Of a DNA stretch of 59,119 bases, positions 1-10,848 are shown in pieces. The notes under the pieces are model-generated. The model made no database searches and was not told the origin of the DNA. It was given only the letters and a program-made list of their open reading frames with translations. This DNA is from Tulasnella sp. 424 (taxonomy: Eukaryota; Basidiomycota; Agaricomycetes; Cantharellales; Tulasnellaceae), in NCBI GenBank assembly GCA_019633425.1, contig WSUB01000216.1, positions 1-59,119 of the forward strand, written 5' to 3'. Position 1 is the stretch's first letter, and each line of letters starts with the position of its first letter. A program made the position numbers and the translations under genes.

Positions 1-2124
1 AGAAGGTAAGCCTGGTCTGAATATACATTTAGATGTCTTCGGAAAGCAATCTAGACTAATGTAACTGGCATAGCGCCCAAGAGGAAACTCAGAGTCTCAG
101 CAAATTTACTGATTTGACTTATCGACAGAGTGTCAAGTCAAAAATATCGTACTCCCAAGACACCTGGACCACGAAACAAATGGTTTTTTCTTTCGCCGGA
201 GTCATTGCTTCGTTCATTGACGACGATTGGAATCTAATCGAACGTCTCATCGACTTTCGACGTCTTAATCCCGAAGACCACAAGGGAAAAGAAGCGGCAA
301 AGACATTTATAAGATCTGCCCGAAAGCGCGGAAGACTTGACTTGATAAGTCCCACCCCACCTAGTACTTTTCCAAGCTAACTCACTTCTCGTTTACTTCC
401 TAGCCCTTACTATGGACAATGCTACGTCAAACGATGTCCTTGCACGATCACTGGCGACACTTCTTGTCAAGTACGATGTCCAATTTGACTCCAAGTCCGG
501 TCAAATTCGCTGCCTCCCCCATGTCATCAATCTCGTTGTTCAGCAAATTCTTTCAAAGCTTTCCAGCAGCGACGTTGCTGATCCGGACGTCGACGACTAC
601 TACAACGAGGCAAAGAAGCATTCGGTTCATTACGATCCGAATAACGACCCTGACGTTCAAGAATTAGAGGACGAATACCAGGACGATGAAAACGGAGTGA
701 ACTCGAGGACCGACTCGAGCGATGAAGAGGAGCTATCGGACGATGTTTCCGACTCGGAGCTACATGCAGTCTCACAGAAGAAGGCTCCTATTGCCAAGGT
801 CCGTCTTGATGCTCATCCCTGTCGGCGGTCTCCTTTCCATATTTCTGATGGGACACACACCAAATAGCTTCGTCATATTGTCACAAAGATTGTATCAAGT
901 CCTCAACGACGATATGCTTTCCGCCAACAAGTCCAGAAGTTCTATCATGACCTCAAGTTGATGGTCATCCGTGATGTGAAGACTCGCTGGAATTGCACTC
1001 ATGCGATGATACAAAGGGCGTTACTCCTCCAAAACGTCAGTATTCTCTGTTCACTCGACAAGATTAGCTATTGAGGAACCGACTCTTGACAGGCAATCAA
1101 CGCTTGGGTGCTTAATGTGCCCGAACTCCACCCATACGCGTTAACCAAGTTCGATTGGAAGGTCCTCACTGCAACCGAGGAGTTACTTCAGGTACCTATT
1201 TCTATTTACTTTCTGTAATTTAGTCGCTGTATTAACATGTCCCGGTGCTAGCCTTTCACCGATATCACACAAGACATGTCACAATCACAAACCCCGACAC
1301 TCTGCTATGCCATTCCTTTCTATCATCACATGAAGAAGCATCTGACAGCTTCGGTTGGGAATACTCAACTGACATCGATTGGTGGATTTCACGATGCTAT
1401 TGCGGCAGGTCTGGCCAAGCTCGAGAGTTACTACTACAGGGCTCTTTCTAATGAATTCAACATCATTGCGACTGGTACGCTATGATGCTTCCTCCATGCG
1501 GAACTACTTTCTAATGACATGGATTGAACAGCGTGCCATCCGTCCTTTAGAATCGATTGGTTCCGAAAGATTGACGTGTCGGTGTATGATGAAGCGTGCC
1601 GTATTGTGAAGAATAAATACGATGAATACCGCCAAAAGCAAGTTCAACCGCAGACTGCACCGGCGACACCTACCAAGACCGGTACAAGCAAGCAAAGCCA
1701 ACTCTCACTTGCGCTTGGCTCACCCATCAAGCTACCCAATCCTGTCGATCCTCGACCAACCGGCGATCTTGAATGGCACCGATGGTGCAGTGGAGAGGGA
1801 GGAGGGAACCTTGAACGGCCGTTAATATGGTGGAAGGTGAGTCACAACCCATTTCCTGTTTGCTTCGAAATCGAGGCTTGTGGTGACTTCCGGTGTACGT
1901 TTACTCACATTCTAAATCGGTAGGAGCATGCTGCAGGGTTCCCGGTAATGGCTTTGGTAGCTTGGGACTTCCTCGCGATCCAGGGATCGGCCGTTTCTGT
2001 GGAGCGACTATTCAGTAGCTCCCGCCATTTATGTACGGATGTTCGCTCATCAATGAAAGCTAAGACAATCACGCAAGCGATGTGCGCCAAGATGTGGATT
2101 AAACAAGGTCTTCTAAAAGTGTAA
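1..2124 (+). CDS. hAT-family transposase, 5'-truncated by the window edge, multi-exon
   Basis: Cut-and-paste transposase with an RNase H-like fold. Visible hAT blocks in order: an SYSQDTWTTKQM-type motif near 145-185, a TMDNATSND-type block after 409, RCLPHVINLVVQ near 510-545, DVKTRWNCTHAMIQRA near 975-1020, a HPSFRIDWF block after 1532, and the C-terminal dimerisation region FPVMALVAWDFLAIQGSAVS and following residues (1940-2124), ending at TAA 2122-2124. Introns I infer: about 799-867, 1036-1092, 1192-1251, 1475-1531 and 1837-1923, all GT..AG, which restore one continuous family-like frame. The first intron (about 345-402) has ATAAGT where GTAAGT is expected, so its donor may be mutated. 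The region before about 129 looks like intron. Apart from that donor I see no internal stop, so it may still be functional. Confidence 0.88.
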
Positions 2125-2221
2125 TGTAAACAGTTTATTATGTAGTATTTACTATATATTTACTGTTTACTATCTATTTACGGGGGTCAGTGTAAACGTA
2201 AACTATATGGTTGGAGCCTTA
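1..2221 (+). mobile_element. hAT DNA transposon, right-hand part (left end outside window)
   Basis: This is the 3' part of an autonomous-looking hAT element. It holds the transposase gene followed by about 97 bp of AT-rich subterminal sequence (2125-2221) with several GTAAAC/GTAAAT-type repeats. It ends in ATGGTTGGAGCCTTA at 2221, the same terminus as the MITE at 2890-3339. The next 8 bp (2222-2229, CGCGTAAG) would be its target duplication if the outside left end matches. What I infer is the boundary at 2221; the left end cannot be checked here. Confidence 0.85.
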
Positions 2222-2397
2222 CGCGTAAGGGGCAGAAGCACAGACTAAACGTTTTTGGCAATCAGCGGTCCTCCCTAAAGCCCGCCCTTTCATGTCTTAA
2301 GACCGTGAATTCTCAGACAAAAATGGAATTCCCATCTTTGTACGTTCCATATCTAGTAGTCCCTCGCCTTTCCTCATCCCACACAGTCTAATTTCAG

Positions 2398-5300
2398 ATG
2401 GACTTGGGAGAAGCCCTGGCCAAGTTCACGGCCCGTGGTCCAATTGATTCGAAGGCCAGGCTTAGCGTAACGCTTGCCAATCTCACAACTGTTCTGCAAG
2501 CCTCCGACGCCGATGTCGTCAGTCTCCTGGATGCCCTTCTCCAGGGAAACGGGTTGTTGGAAGCGGTTATGACATTACGTCAGTGTAACTTTCGCTTTCT
2601 TCATCCACTCTGACACCCATTTTACGCTTCATTTAGGAAACGACGAAGCCTTTACTTTTCGTAGCCGAATCCTGAAGGTGGTTGAAAAGTCGGCTCGTTC
2701 TCCCCATCCGGCTCTTGTCACGTGCGTAGAAAGGCTCGGGTGATTTCTGATCAGTCTCCATGGATCGCTTTGGATTACAATGTCATGCAAGAGGATAACA
2801 CATTATCAACGATGCTACTGCCCTCACAGACTGCTGAAGCTGACGCGTTTATCCGAAAGAAAGAAGAGCTGCCCATCAAGTCTCCGACCTAAGGCTCCAA
2901 CCATTTAGTTTACATTTACACTCATGGGTGTAAATAAATAGTAAACAGTAAATATATAGTAAATACTATATAATAAGCAGTTTACATATAGCATCCAGTC
3001 CTGACCCAATTTTGTGGTACAACAGCTTGTGGGACCACTCAGGGTTGACCTGCTTATCACTCCAATGCCGAAGCCCAGACCCAAGCAGGAGTTAAAACCC
3101 CTGTTCAGTGTCTCTAGCATGCCCAAGGAGGTATGAGGGCAGATACTTTAGCTCAGGGGAGGCCCTTCAAGGCTATTCACTTACATTCTTGGCAAGACAT
3201 GAGTTGGCCTAGTACAAACTGTGTATAAACAGTTTATAAACATTTACACCAAGTTTACACAGGCAAGTAAAGTAAATAGTAAATTTAAACGTAAATATGC
3301 GGTTGTAAACAGTAAATAAACTAAATGGTTGGAGCCTTACTCCGACCCCTAAACCCAAGAAGGCGACTGGGCCCAAGAGCAAGAAAAAGCGCTTTGTGCC
3401 GCTCAGCTTAGTTGCTCAAGATCCGCCGCAAGAAGACTTGCGTCTCCTGTACTGCAGAAGCAACAGCTTTCCAAAACAACTGAGAGTCTGCCTGGGGGTG
3501 AGTGAAGTCCATGAGACCTTGTGCTTGATATCGGTCTAATGTCACCCCTCTAGGTCTACTTTACAGCGTGCCTAGAAAACGCCGTGGAGGAGCTTGCCGT
3601 TGATCGCTTATTCGAAGTTCTAGTCCCAGAATGCACGTCCTCATCCATGACGCAAGCAAAGCATAAAACGAGCGCAGTGGGAACACACAATCTGACTGAG
3701 ACCATTCCTAACGCCGAGCCGTCACATACTTCAGTACCCGAATCCGCCAACAAACTTACCCTGACAGCCGATAAAATTGCTGGATACTTAGCTAGAAACT
3801 GACGGAAATTGGCTGGTAGTGGTTCCGCAAAAGGGAATCAGGCACTTCCAACAGTATTTCTGTGATGACTGAGCTATGTTTGACCGTATCGAAAGGACGA
3901 TTAGGTCAAGTTCCGCATTTTGGCGTGCCTACCCTGATTGTCCAACAACTGATACAATCTCCCCGTAGTCAATTACGTACCGGACTCTTTTCTCTTTCAA
4001 ATCACTACGAGATAGTGGGCCAGATCTATGGCATTCCAATGTACTCAGCCAACCTTGGAGGCGGCTTATGCCTCGTTTACCAAATCGACTTTGGAGTCCC
4101 GGCGGGTGGCGGTGCAGAATCACAATGTGAGCCACCCATCACTAAATCCATGCCGTGCAAAACGCTGATTCCGCCCTGACCTAGTTGTCCGCGTATTCGG
4201 GATATTTCCTGATTCGGAGGCGAACACCGATTTCTGGAGAGCACCCAGCTAGCGTTGAGGGGCCCAGCATATATCCAGAGGTATAGCCCAAACTGGAAGT
4301 TTTAGTCTATTTTCTTTGCTGAAGTGTATATTCAAGCTGTGTTGACCAAGCCGAGGCTCAAAAGTCAGGAGAAGGAGCCAGGTCAATCGTGCCGACACTC
4401 CTTCCTCCCCTCGACTTTTCAGGATGTCATAACACTGGAACCAACGCCGATATCAACGAGTCGCATCTTCTTGAGGTGAGTCCCGCATATTGTTCTAGAC
4501 TGGTATGGCGTCGTAGCTGACCGAACACACAGCTTCACCGTATCCTGGCATAGGTACCCAAATCCCCCAACATGGTTCCACCCTAACTGTTCAATCATCA
4601 ATTTCAAGTCTTGAAAAATACGTTGCAGTTGACCTTAGTTTTTTCGACGGTGAGTTATACTCAGATTACTATGAACAATAAAAGATGCTCATTACCCACT
4701 CGTAGCCATCCAGAAATTTGACGATTCAACCTTTGTGTTCGCCATTTCGTAAGTTTCCGTTTTGTCGGAAAGCTCCAAATGGGACCCAACCCCTTTTGCT
4801 TCAGATCTGCTGGAGATCAGATTATCAAGCACCCTTCGTCATGTCTCATCATGGGGCGTAGTGGTACAGGGTTGGACAGACTGCCCGATTTATTCTCGCA
4901 ATCTCTCTAACGACAATGCTATCCCCATAGCAAGACTACTTGCATGATTTTTTGTATGATCAAGCTTGACCTCACAACCAACAATGCGGGAAGAAAGCTG
5001 CGGCAGGTGTCTGTAACCCACTCGCAAACCTTGGCTCGAAGGGTTAGGTCGTACTCTGCTGAGCTTATGCAAACGGAGAGAAATGCAGCTGCAAGCTCAA
5101 CTCGAAAGCCTACACTTAGACCATCTCTTCTGGACATGGACGAGGGTGCTGAGGACGTTCTGCCCTCCAGGTTCAGCGAACTGGAAGATGCGCATTTTCC
5201 TCTGTGTCTCAATTTTGATCAGGTTGGCACGCCGAAGCCCATATCGACTAGTTGATGTCCGCAGCTGACCCTCACCATATCTCTTCACCAGCCATGTGGC

Positions 5301-5402
5301 CTCTTAGAAGCGGACTTTGACCTAGAACTCAACCCTTCCCCACTCCCTAAGCTTAAACGATGTCGGGTGAAAAACTGTGAAGCAGCGGTGGACGTGGGTT
5401 GA
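2398..5402 (+). pseudogene. TRANK1-like P-loop helicase gene (TPR/ankyrin-helicase family), decayed and truncated
   Basis: The family are very large UvrD-like superfamily I NTPases common in Agaricomycetes; their cellular role is poorly known. Exon 1 is 2398-2578, intron 2579-2636. Recognisable blocks: SPWIALDYNVMQ (about 2750-2790), a Lys-rich linker after 3348, GGGLCLVYQIDF (about 4060-4095), VRVFGIFPDSEAN (about 4185-4222), QLALRGPAYIQRY (after about 4245, other frame), LEKYVAVDLSFFDAIQKFD (about 4607-4720), and the Walker A loop GRSGTGKTT. The Walker A is created by removing the intron 4871-4930. SELEDAHFP and FDQ follow, then, after intron 5223-5291, CGLLEADF. Other introns: 4650-4705 and 4749-4804. 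Damage: a MITE in a coding exon, several frame changes near 2715 and 3803-4290, a TGA at 3800-3802, and a copia LTR at 5400 that supplies the final stop and removes the rest of a protein normally well over 1,000 residues. Confidence 0.8.
2890..3339. mobile_element. hAT-type MITE, 450 bp, perfect TIRs and 8-bp TSD
   Basis: The element starts TAAGGCTCCAACC and ends with its reverse complement; the inverted ends match perfectly over 23 bp (2890-2912 and 3317-3339). The 8-bp target duplication CTCCGACC lies at 2882-2889 and 3340-3347. An 8-bp TSD is typical of hAT insertions. No coding capacity is seen. The interior is AT-rich with repeated GTAAAC/GTAAAT motifs, likely transposase-binding sites. 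The left 95 bp closely resembles the reverse complement of 2125-2221, the end of the adjacent hAT element. It sits in an exon of the TRANK1-like gene; removing it and one TSD copy joins a continuous frame (Pro/Lys-rich linker). Confidence 0.94.
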
Positions 5403-5650
5403 GTAGATATGTATGCAGAGCCATAGATATAATGAAAAGTGATGATTTATTTCTAAGTACGAATCGAGCGCCTTTTATAGGTCACTCGTACATTTCTCGT
5501 TATGAGATGAGAAAGGAAAACGAGGCATTCCCTTAATGGGCAATGCCTATTTAGTATGGACGACCGAAAGGGTTCCCGCCCCTCGGTCTCCTATTTCACA
5601 CCCCTGCTTCCCCACTTGACGTAAAACCTCCGTTGTGCCGAACTTCAACA
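5400..5650 (-). repeat. copia 3' LTR (251 bp)
   Basis: TG..CA-bordered LTR on the minus strand. It contains a TATA box (TATAAAAGG, minus strand near 5470-5480) and AATAAA near 5445-5450, the usual order for promoter and polyadenylation signals in an LTR. Its outer border joins the TRANK1-like exon directly; the first bases TGA form an in-frame stop. Confidence 0.8.
5469..5482 (-). promoter_or_regulatory. TATA box of copia LTR
   Basis: Minus strand CCTATAAAAGGCGC inside the LTR, about 170 bp from its 5' border, a usual distance for an LTR promoter. It would transcribe leftward, into the TRANK1-like gene. Activity is inferred only. Confidence 0.5.
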
Positions 5651-6020
5651 CTCCCCCTCAATCGGACATGAGACCGAGACTGTAAGTATGACGTAAATGA
5701 AGGGTCCAGGCCAGACCCTTTGTCATCACATCCGCGACCATGTCTCCGGTAGGCAGGTTGTGACGACCTTGTCACATGATCCACTTTTCCCAGTCACGTG
5801 ACCAGGGAAAGGTTCCCATCACATGGTCCTTATGATCGACTGATCCCCTGCATTCACCTTGTGTGCCTCACCACTACCTCGCGCTCCTTACTCATCTCCT
5901 CATGCATTCCTCGTTTGTCCTTACTCATGCGACGTGTCAGCCTTTCCCTCTGGTTCTATCACTTTCTTTACTATACCGGGACGTTCTAGTCACAGCCACT
6001 CGTTGGTATTTAGGTACAGT

Positions 6021-6047
6021 GGAATGAGGAGGTTTGTTCCTCATTCC
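6021..6047. repeat. Perfect LTR hairpin (10-bp stem, 7-nt loop)
   Basis: GGAATGAGGA is followed by a GGTTTGT loop and TCCTCATTCC. The same stem with a different loop (ACAACCC) occurs at 51420-51446 in inverted orientation. It may lie in the R region and act in RNA folding or 3'-end formation (inference). Confidence 0.7.
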
Positions 6048-6227
6048 GCCTCTTGTCTATTCAACCATAGTCTACTCCTCGACCATCGTGCTAGTGCAAC
6101 GATCTTGCCTAGTGATCTCTCTCTGCCAAACCATAGTCCATAGTCGGATATGCCTTGCTCGGTCTCCACCCTAAGGGAACCCTGACATTAGGCGGAATCT
6201 CCTTCGAGCAACCTGTATCCGCAGTTC

Positions 6228-7839
6228 ATGCCCAAGATCCCTCGAATCCAAGAAACCTCTCGACTTAGCCCCAAGACCAACAAGTACCTCCAAAGACTAC
6301 AAGAAATCAAAGAAGAACAACAAGTCCTCGACCTCATCGAACCACAGTACCAGTACCCCATCACAGAACAAGTCTTCAAGCCAGTCGAATACTACACAAC
6401 CAACGGAAAGCCATACAACTTCAAGAAAAGAATCGCTCAAGCCACCAAGCACACAAGAATCGATATCACCGACTGCCCTTCCGCCACCCTCACCTATCTC
6501 ATCGACACTTTCCCAGAATCCGACATCTCGTTCTCATATACCAATCTCTTGATCCCCTACATCCCCACCACTAGTTCCCTCCTCCGAGCCTACCAAGTAT
6601 TGCCAGCAGACACCGTTGTCAAATACGATAGCGTATGAGCTTTATCTCACAACCATCGGCATTCAACCTCAGATCAGCCTCCGCCCCGAACACCCCAAGA
6701 AGAACAACTCTCCCAATGAGCAACCAACCACCACCAGGAACTAGTAACACCGGGTCCCAGTCCAACTCAAGCACCCAAACTCAGCCAACGCTCCCCACAG
6801 GAGTGGATGCAAACATGATCGCTGCCATCATCGCCACCCTACAAGCATCGGGAGTTGGTGCCCAAGCCCAGTCCACCACTACCAAGACCACCAAGATAAA
6901 AATCAAAGAACCAGATACCTGTGATGGGAAGAACCGAGGAGGAGACGCTGAATGATTCCTACTGAGCTGCGAAAACTACTTCCGAGCGCGCTCAAGCGAT
7001 TTCCCTGACGAAGAAGCCCAAATCCAATTCGCCCTCAGCTACCTCATGGGAAACGCCCAAGCCTGGGGAGACGTCATCCTCAGAGACCTCTTAACGACGC
7101 AAACATATTTGACGTCAAGCGACTGGGACGACTTCAAGGATGAGTTCATCAAGGCGTTTGGAGACCCAGATAAAGAAGGAACGGCCATCCGGAAACTAGA
7201 AGCATTATCCCAAGGCCGACCTATGCCACTGATTTCAGACGTATCAAGGCTGACATCGCCTGGAACAAGCAAGCCTTCATGCATGCCTACCGACAGGGGC
7301 TCCGCGCAGACGTCAAGGATGGACTGGTCTACCACGACAAACCCGCTACGCTGGAGAAACTCATCGAGCTCAGTATTCGAATTGATGATCGCCTTTGGGA
7401 ACGAAAGCAAGAAAAGGGAAACGACCATAGTACCAAACCTCAACATCGTCCATCACCTCGCCCACAACCTACTCCTGCTCCCCAACCTTCCTCTCAGGCC
7501 CCCAATGCCTTCACCCACAGCCAACCAGTCCCCATCCACATCAATGCCGCCAGGAGGGGGAGACTGTCACCTGAAGAATGAGCACGTCGCCAAAGTCAAG
7601 GATTGTGTTACTACTGTGGAGAAAAGGGTCACACTGCCGCTACTCACCAACAACGCCAAGGAGTTATTGACTATTCATTCAATCATGCGCCCACCATTGC
7701 AGCTACTCAACCTTCTATCACCAGCTCTCCCAGCCCTCGCCCTAACAATTCCTTTACTGTCTCCATCGCTCCCCAATCCACCAATCGTTCTGATCCCGAT
7801 GATGGAGGATTCTCACAGGGTTTTCCCCACAGCGCGTAG
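6228..7839 (+). pseudogene. Ty3/gypsy gag polyprotein, frameshifted
   Basis: Gag would form the capsid and bind element RNA. The N-terminal piece (6228-6638) is rich in Lys, Gln and Pro. A second piece (6635-6955) ends in a TGA at 6953-6955. A capsid-like block follows (about 6956-7250: LLSCENYFRARSSDFPDEEA, then YLMGNAQAWGDVILRDL), then, after a frame change, FRRIKADIAWNKQAF and the ATLEKLIELSIRIDDRLWER block (about 7250-7390). A Pro/Ser-rich linker leads to RRGRLSPEE and a zinc knuckle CYYCGEKGHTAATH (7606-7647). The knuckle has CX2CX4HX4H, with His in place of the usual last Cys. At least three frame breaks are present. An ARRGRL..E...C.YCGEKGH layout is typical of Agaricomycete gypsy elements. 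Confidence 0.82.
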
Positions 7840-7950
7840 TGACTGTGCCACGACGCGCTCAAAGGTCTCAGCTCTTAGGTACTGATCATGTATATCCCAT
7901 GCCCAATAGGATTCGTATGACGCCGCTTGACCCCTCTACGCATCTGATCG

Positions 7951-9311
7951 TATCTACTGAGCTGAGGGCTGAATCATGCTGTTGACATTACGAGCAAACA
8001 ACATCGACCCATAATTCGCTCACACACAAGCTGCCTCCACAGTGTTTGATATATTATACACTTCGATTAGACAGCACTTCTTGTCTGCTTAGCTCCACTA
8101 GTTGTGGTAGAGAGGTGTTAGGGATAGTATCAGCTGGCATACAGGTTTTTGATCTCTTACCTGGGGCATTACAAGGTTTCCAGAGCCTAACTCCTCACGA
8201 TATTGTAGGGACAAGTGGTATCCAATGAACTTGAAGTGTTTACTATTCACCAATGAGAACCCAAAGGGTATATGTGCCTCGAACGGCTGTGGACTGTATA
8301 GCCAAGGACGAATGTGAGGCTTATTGACCATCATTTAGTAGAGGTAGGATGTACAGGTGGGTTAGTGATAGCTTCATCCCCATTATACAGAGTCCTTGCA
8401 GCGTATGCCTTCTGAGCATAATGCATTGTATCAAGGTGGGACTGGATGTAGATATGGTGATGGAAGTCTGCATCATGGAGGAGTGAGTGGGGGACCATGA
8501 TGTTTGTATGAATGAATACCCAATTGAGGAGTCTTGCAGTGGAGTCAGTGCCCTAAGCTTCGATACAAGACTGGACATAAGTCCAGAGATGGAGCTCTGG
8601 CTCCAGGTGGGGTATCCTGGGATCTGGCAGATGGTGCAGATGGTGCAGATGTTGCAGATCCCAAGGTTCACTTGGTTGTTACAACTATCTCCATCAGGAG
8701 CTCCTCAGAGAACCTGGCGGTCCATCCTTTGAAGAGGTTATTTAGAGGGTCTGTACAGCTATTTAGGCCATCATTGAGGTGTTGCTGCATGTTGAAGAGG
8801 ATATAGGGCCTGATAGGCAAGTGATCAAGAAATCCCAAGTAAAAGCAGTGTCTCATGCTTTGATGAACTGGACTACAACTTGCACTGCAGAACAGGTCTA
8901 AAGAGGTTGGATACCATATGATTCCACATCTTTTGTCCAGTGGTTGACTGGGTGTACCAAACACCCATCCAACATGTTTTGGATTTTAGCTACCCACACC
9001 TGCTCCTTGCCTCACATGTCTTTGCCATTCTTCATATTCATGGTGGTGTTGTTTGAGTGATCAGGGAGTTTGGATAGAGAGGGGGGGGGAAAGCAGAGAC
9101 TGAAGGTGGACTTGGCTTAATTGCAATGATGATTGTGGTATGGAGTGACAGGCACGTTTGAGAATGTTTGAGAGATGGTTTGACCTGGGGCATTGGATAT
9201 CAGCTTTGCACAAGATCATTGAAATGGAGCTCTTAGTATTAAACCAAAAAAGAGACCATCAGGAAAAGGTTGCTGCATCTAACTGTTTCCCCTGGTCCAT
9301 TTAGCAGTTGT
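7951..9311. other. No gene recognised
   Basis: Short overlapping frames on both strands, none with a motif I recognise. A 9-bp direct repeat (GCAGATGGT, about three copies) lies at 8627-8653. Probably old transposon-derived DNA. Confidence 0.5.
8627..8653. repeat. 9-bp tandem repeat, three copies
   Basis: GCAGATGGT twice and GCAGATGTT once. The period is a multiple of three, so one plus-strand frame reads through as repeated Ala-Asp-Gly. Confidence 0.7.
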
Positions 9312-9530
9312 ACCTGGGAATAGGGTTGCAGGGACAATGTCAAGGCAGCTCTGGCATTACAAGTGCTTAATCAGCAAATGCAAGACCCTTGAAGGCTTTT
9401 GATGATAAATATTGGCCACACTTGACACAGGCTCTACACCCCAATCGTTCATTTTACATAGGTTGGTGCATCATTCTGGCAGCTCTTCTTTGATAAGGCA
9501 GAAATCTAGTATACTGGGAGCATAGCATAT
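9312..9530. repeat. Dispersed repeat R1, copy 1, left part
   Basis: From CCTGGGAATAGGGTTGCAGG to GAGCATAGCATAT this matches 39769-39986 in the same orientation, with roughly 15-20 percent differences by eye. Copy 1 continues at 10849 after 1.3 kb of unrelated sequence; copy 2 is continuous. Confidence 0.8.
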
Positions 9531-10848
9531 TACATACATCTATATGAAATATACTAGACATGCCTTGCTTTGCTACGGCAACAGGAGTTAGGGGAAGGAT
9601 GGGTAACGAAAGGCCAAAGCGTAAAATAAAAAGGGAGATGGGGTCAAAGCGGGGGGGGGGGGACACAAACGAAGAATGAGTAAAATTAGTGAAGAGGGAC
9701 GGAGATTGGGATCGTAAAAAAGGGGGACGATCGGACGACCGGAGTGAGCGGAGGGATCAGGAAAAGCGCAAGAACAGATAGAACCATCGCCAAGAGCGAG
9801 GTATGCTTAAGAGTGTAGTTATCTTGTTGAGAACAAGGGGGATGGTCTGCAATGGGTCAGAGGTCACACTACCACCCCACACTTTGTGCAGATCACTAAA
9901 CCCTATAACAAAATGTCACAGAGATCATGCTGTAACATGACCTTGGCTCTGCACCCATCGCCACCTCCAGTCCATGTGATCCTCAGTGCATCACATGATG
10001 GATGCCATCAGATTGAGAGATGTACCATGAGGCGGACCATGTAGAAGACAACTTCTTCATAACTCAGGTCACCATCATCAGCTTCAATGGTGCCATACTT
10101 CCATCCAAGCCAAGGCTTTGCAAAGTCCTGGTCACAATGAGTGACTTGGACATTGTCGTGCAGGGGTGAGCACTAATCTGTGACAAACAGAAGATGCCTG
10201 TTGCGCACACCACACTTGCCCCTGAAATTAATGAGCAGTCCAATGGGCCCTAGGGGCTCCTGCAGATGGTACTGTCAATAATGATATCGGGCTTTACGAA
10301 ATTTAGGTATCATTTCAAGAGGACACCGCAAGATGTCCCATAAATTTAAATAAAATCAGGCCCACACAGGGGTATCTTTGCATGAACATGAAAGCTTCTC
10401 ATGCTATGGAACCGGTAGGAGACAAGATTGAGACCAAAATCTTTGATACCCACAGTTGGAGGGCCATTATATCAATATGTCTGTTGCAATGCATGGTTGC
10501 CAAACCCCTGGTACCATATTTTTGGTCAGATTCCGCTCTTTCAAGCCTCATTTAGTCTCATTTAGTCTCATGTCCAGGCCATCAGCAGGTCTGTAGCCAA
10601 GAAGAGGCTACTAGGTTGTCCTGAAGCCCCTTTTCTGATTTTTGCCACCAAATTGGACAGAATCTGGGCCAATATGTACCATGTACAGTCATGATCAGGT
10701 CTACTTGAAATTCCCCTGAAGCCCAAGTGTGACCCTATATGTTGCACCTCATATAACCCTTGCGCCCAGGATCTCATATTATTTCATGAGTCAGACTTGA
10801 AGAAATGTTTCTAAGACCTGTCAAGCATGTCATCAATGCAAGGGCAAA
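9531..10848. other. 1.3-kb segment present only in R1 copy 1; no gene recognised
   Basis: It separates the two halves of R1 copy 1 and is absent from copy 2 at 39.8-40.15 kb. It starts near CATACATCTATATG and includes a run of 12 G (9651-9662) and a purine-rich stretch (9650-9800). I found no clear target duplication or terminal repeats, so an insertion is likely but not proven. Confidence 0.5.

Larger units (their letters stand above)
5400..5775 (-). mobile_element. Ty1/copia element, 3' end only (RNase H tail, PPT, LTR)
   Basis: Read on the minus strand, the frame PTGDMVADVMTKGLAWTLH with a stop is the C-terminal end of a copia RNase H domain (ADVMTKGL equals the family ADI.TKPL motif). 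It is followed by a polypurine tract (GATTGAGGGGGAG at 5651-5663) and a 251-bp LTR (5400-5650) that begins TGTTGAAG and ends CTACTCA. The upstream part of the element is missing: near 5775 the sequence passes into the gypsy LTR. The LTR sequence differs from that of the copia element at 29.7-35.6 kb, but the polypurine tract is almost the same. Confidence 0.82.
5776..7950 (+). mobile_element. Ty3/gypsy element, 5' part (LTR plus broken gag)
   Basis: A likely LTR occupies about 5776-6180; exact borders are uncertain. It contains the 10-bp palindrome GTCACGTGAC (about 5792-5801) and a perfect hairpin at 6021-6047. Gag follows from 6228. The element stops being recognisable after about 7840-7950: no protease, reverse transcriptase or integrase is seen downstream. 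Its LTR resembles the minus-strand fragment at 51.4-51.7 kb, which shares the hairpin. Confidence 0.75.

Noticed and set aside
2230..2397. Promoter of the helicase-like gene
   Set aside because: No TATA or other element could be recognised with confidence between the hAT end and the ATG.
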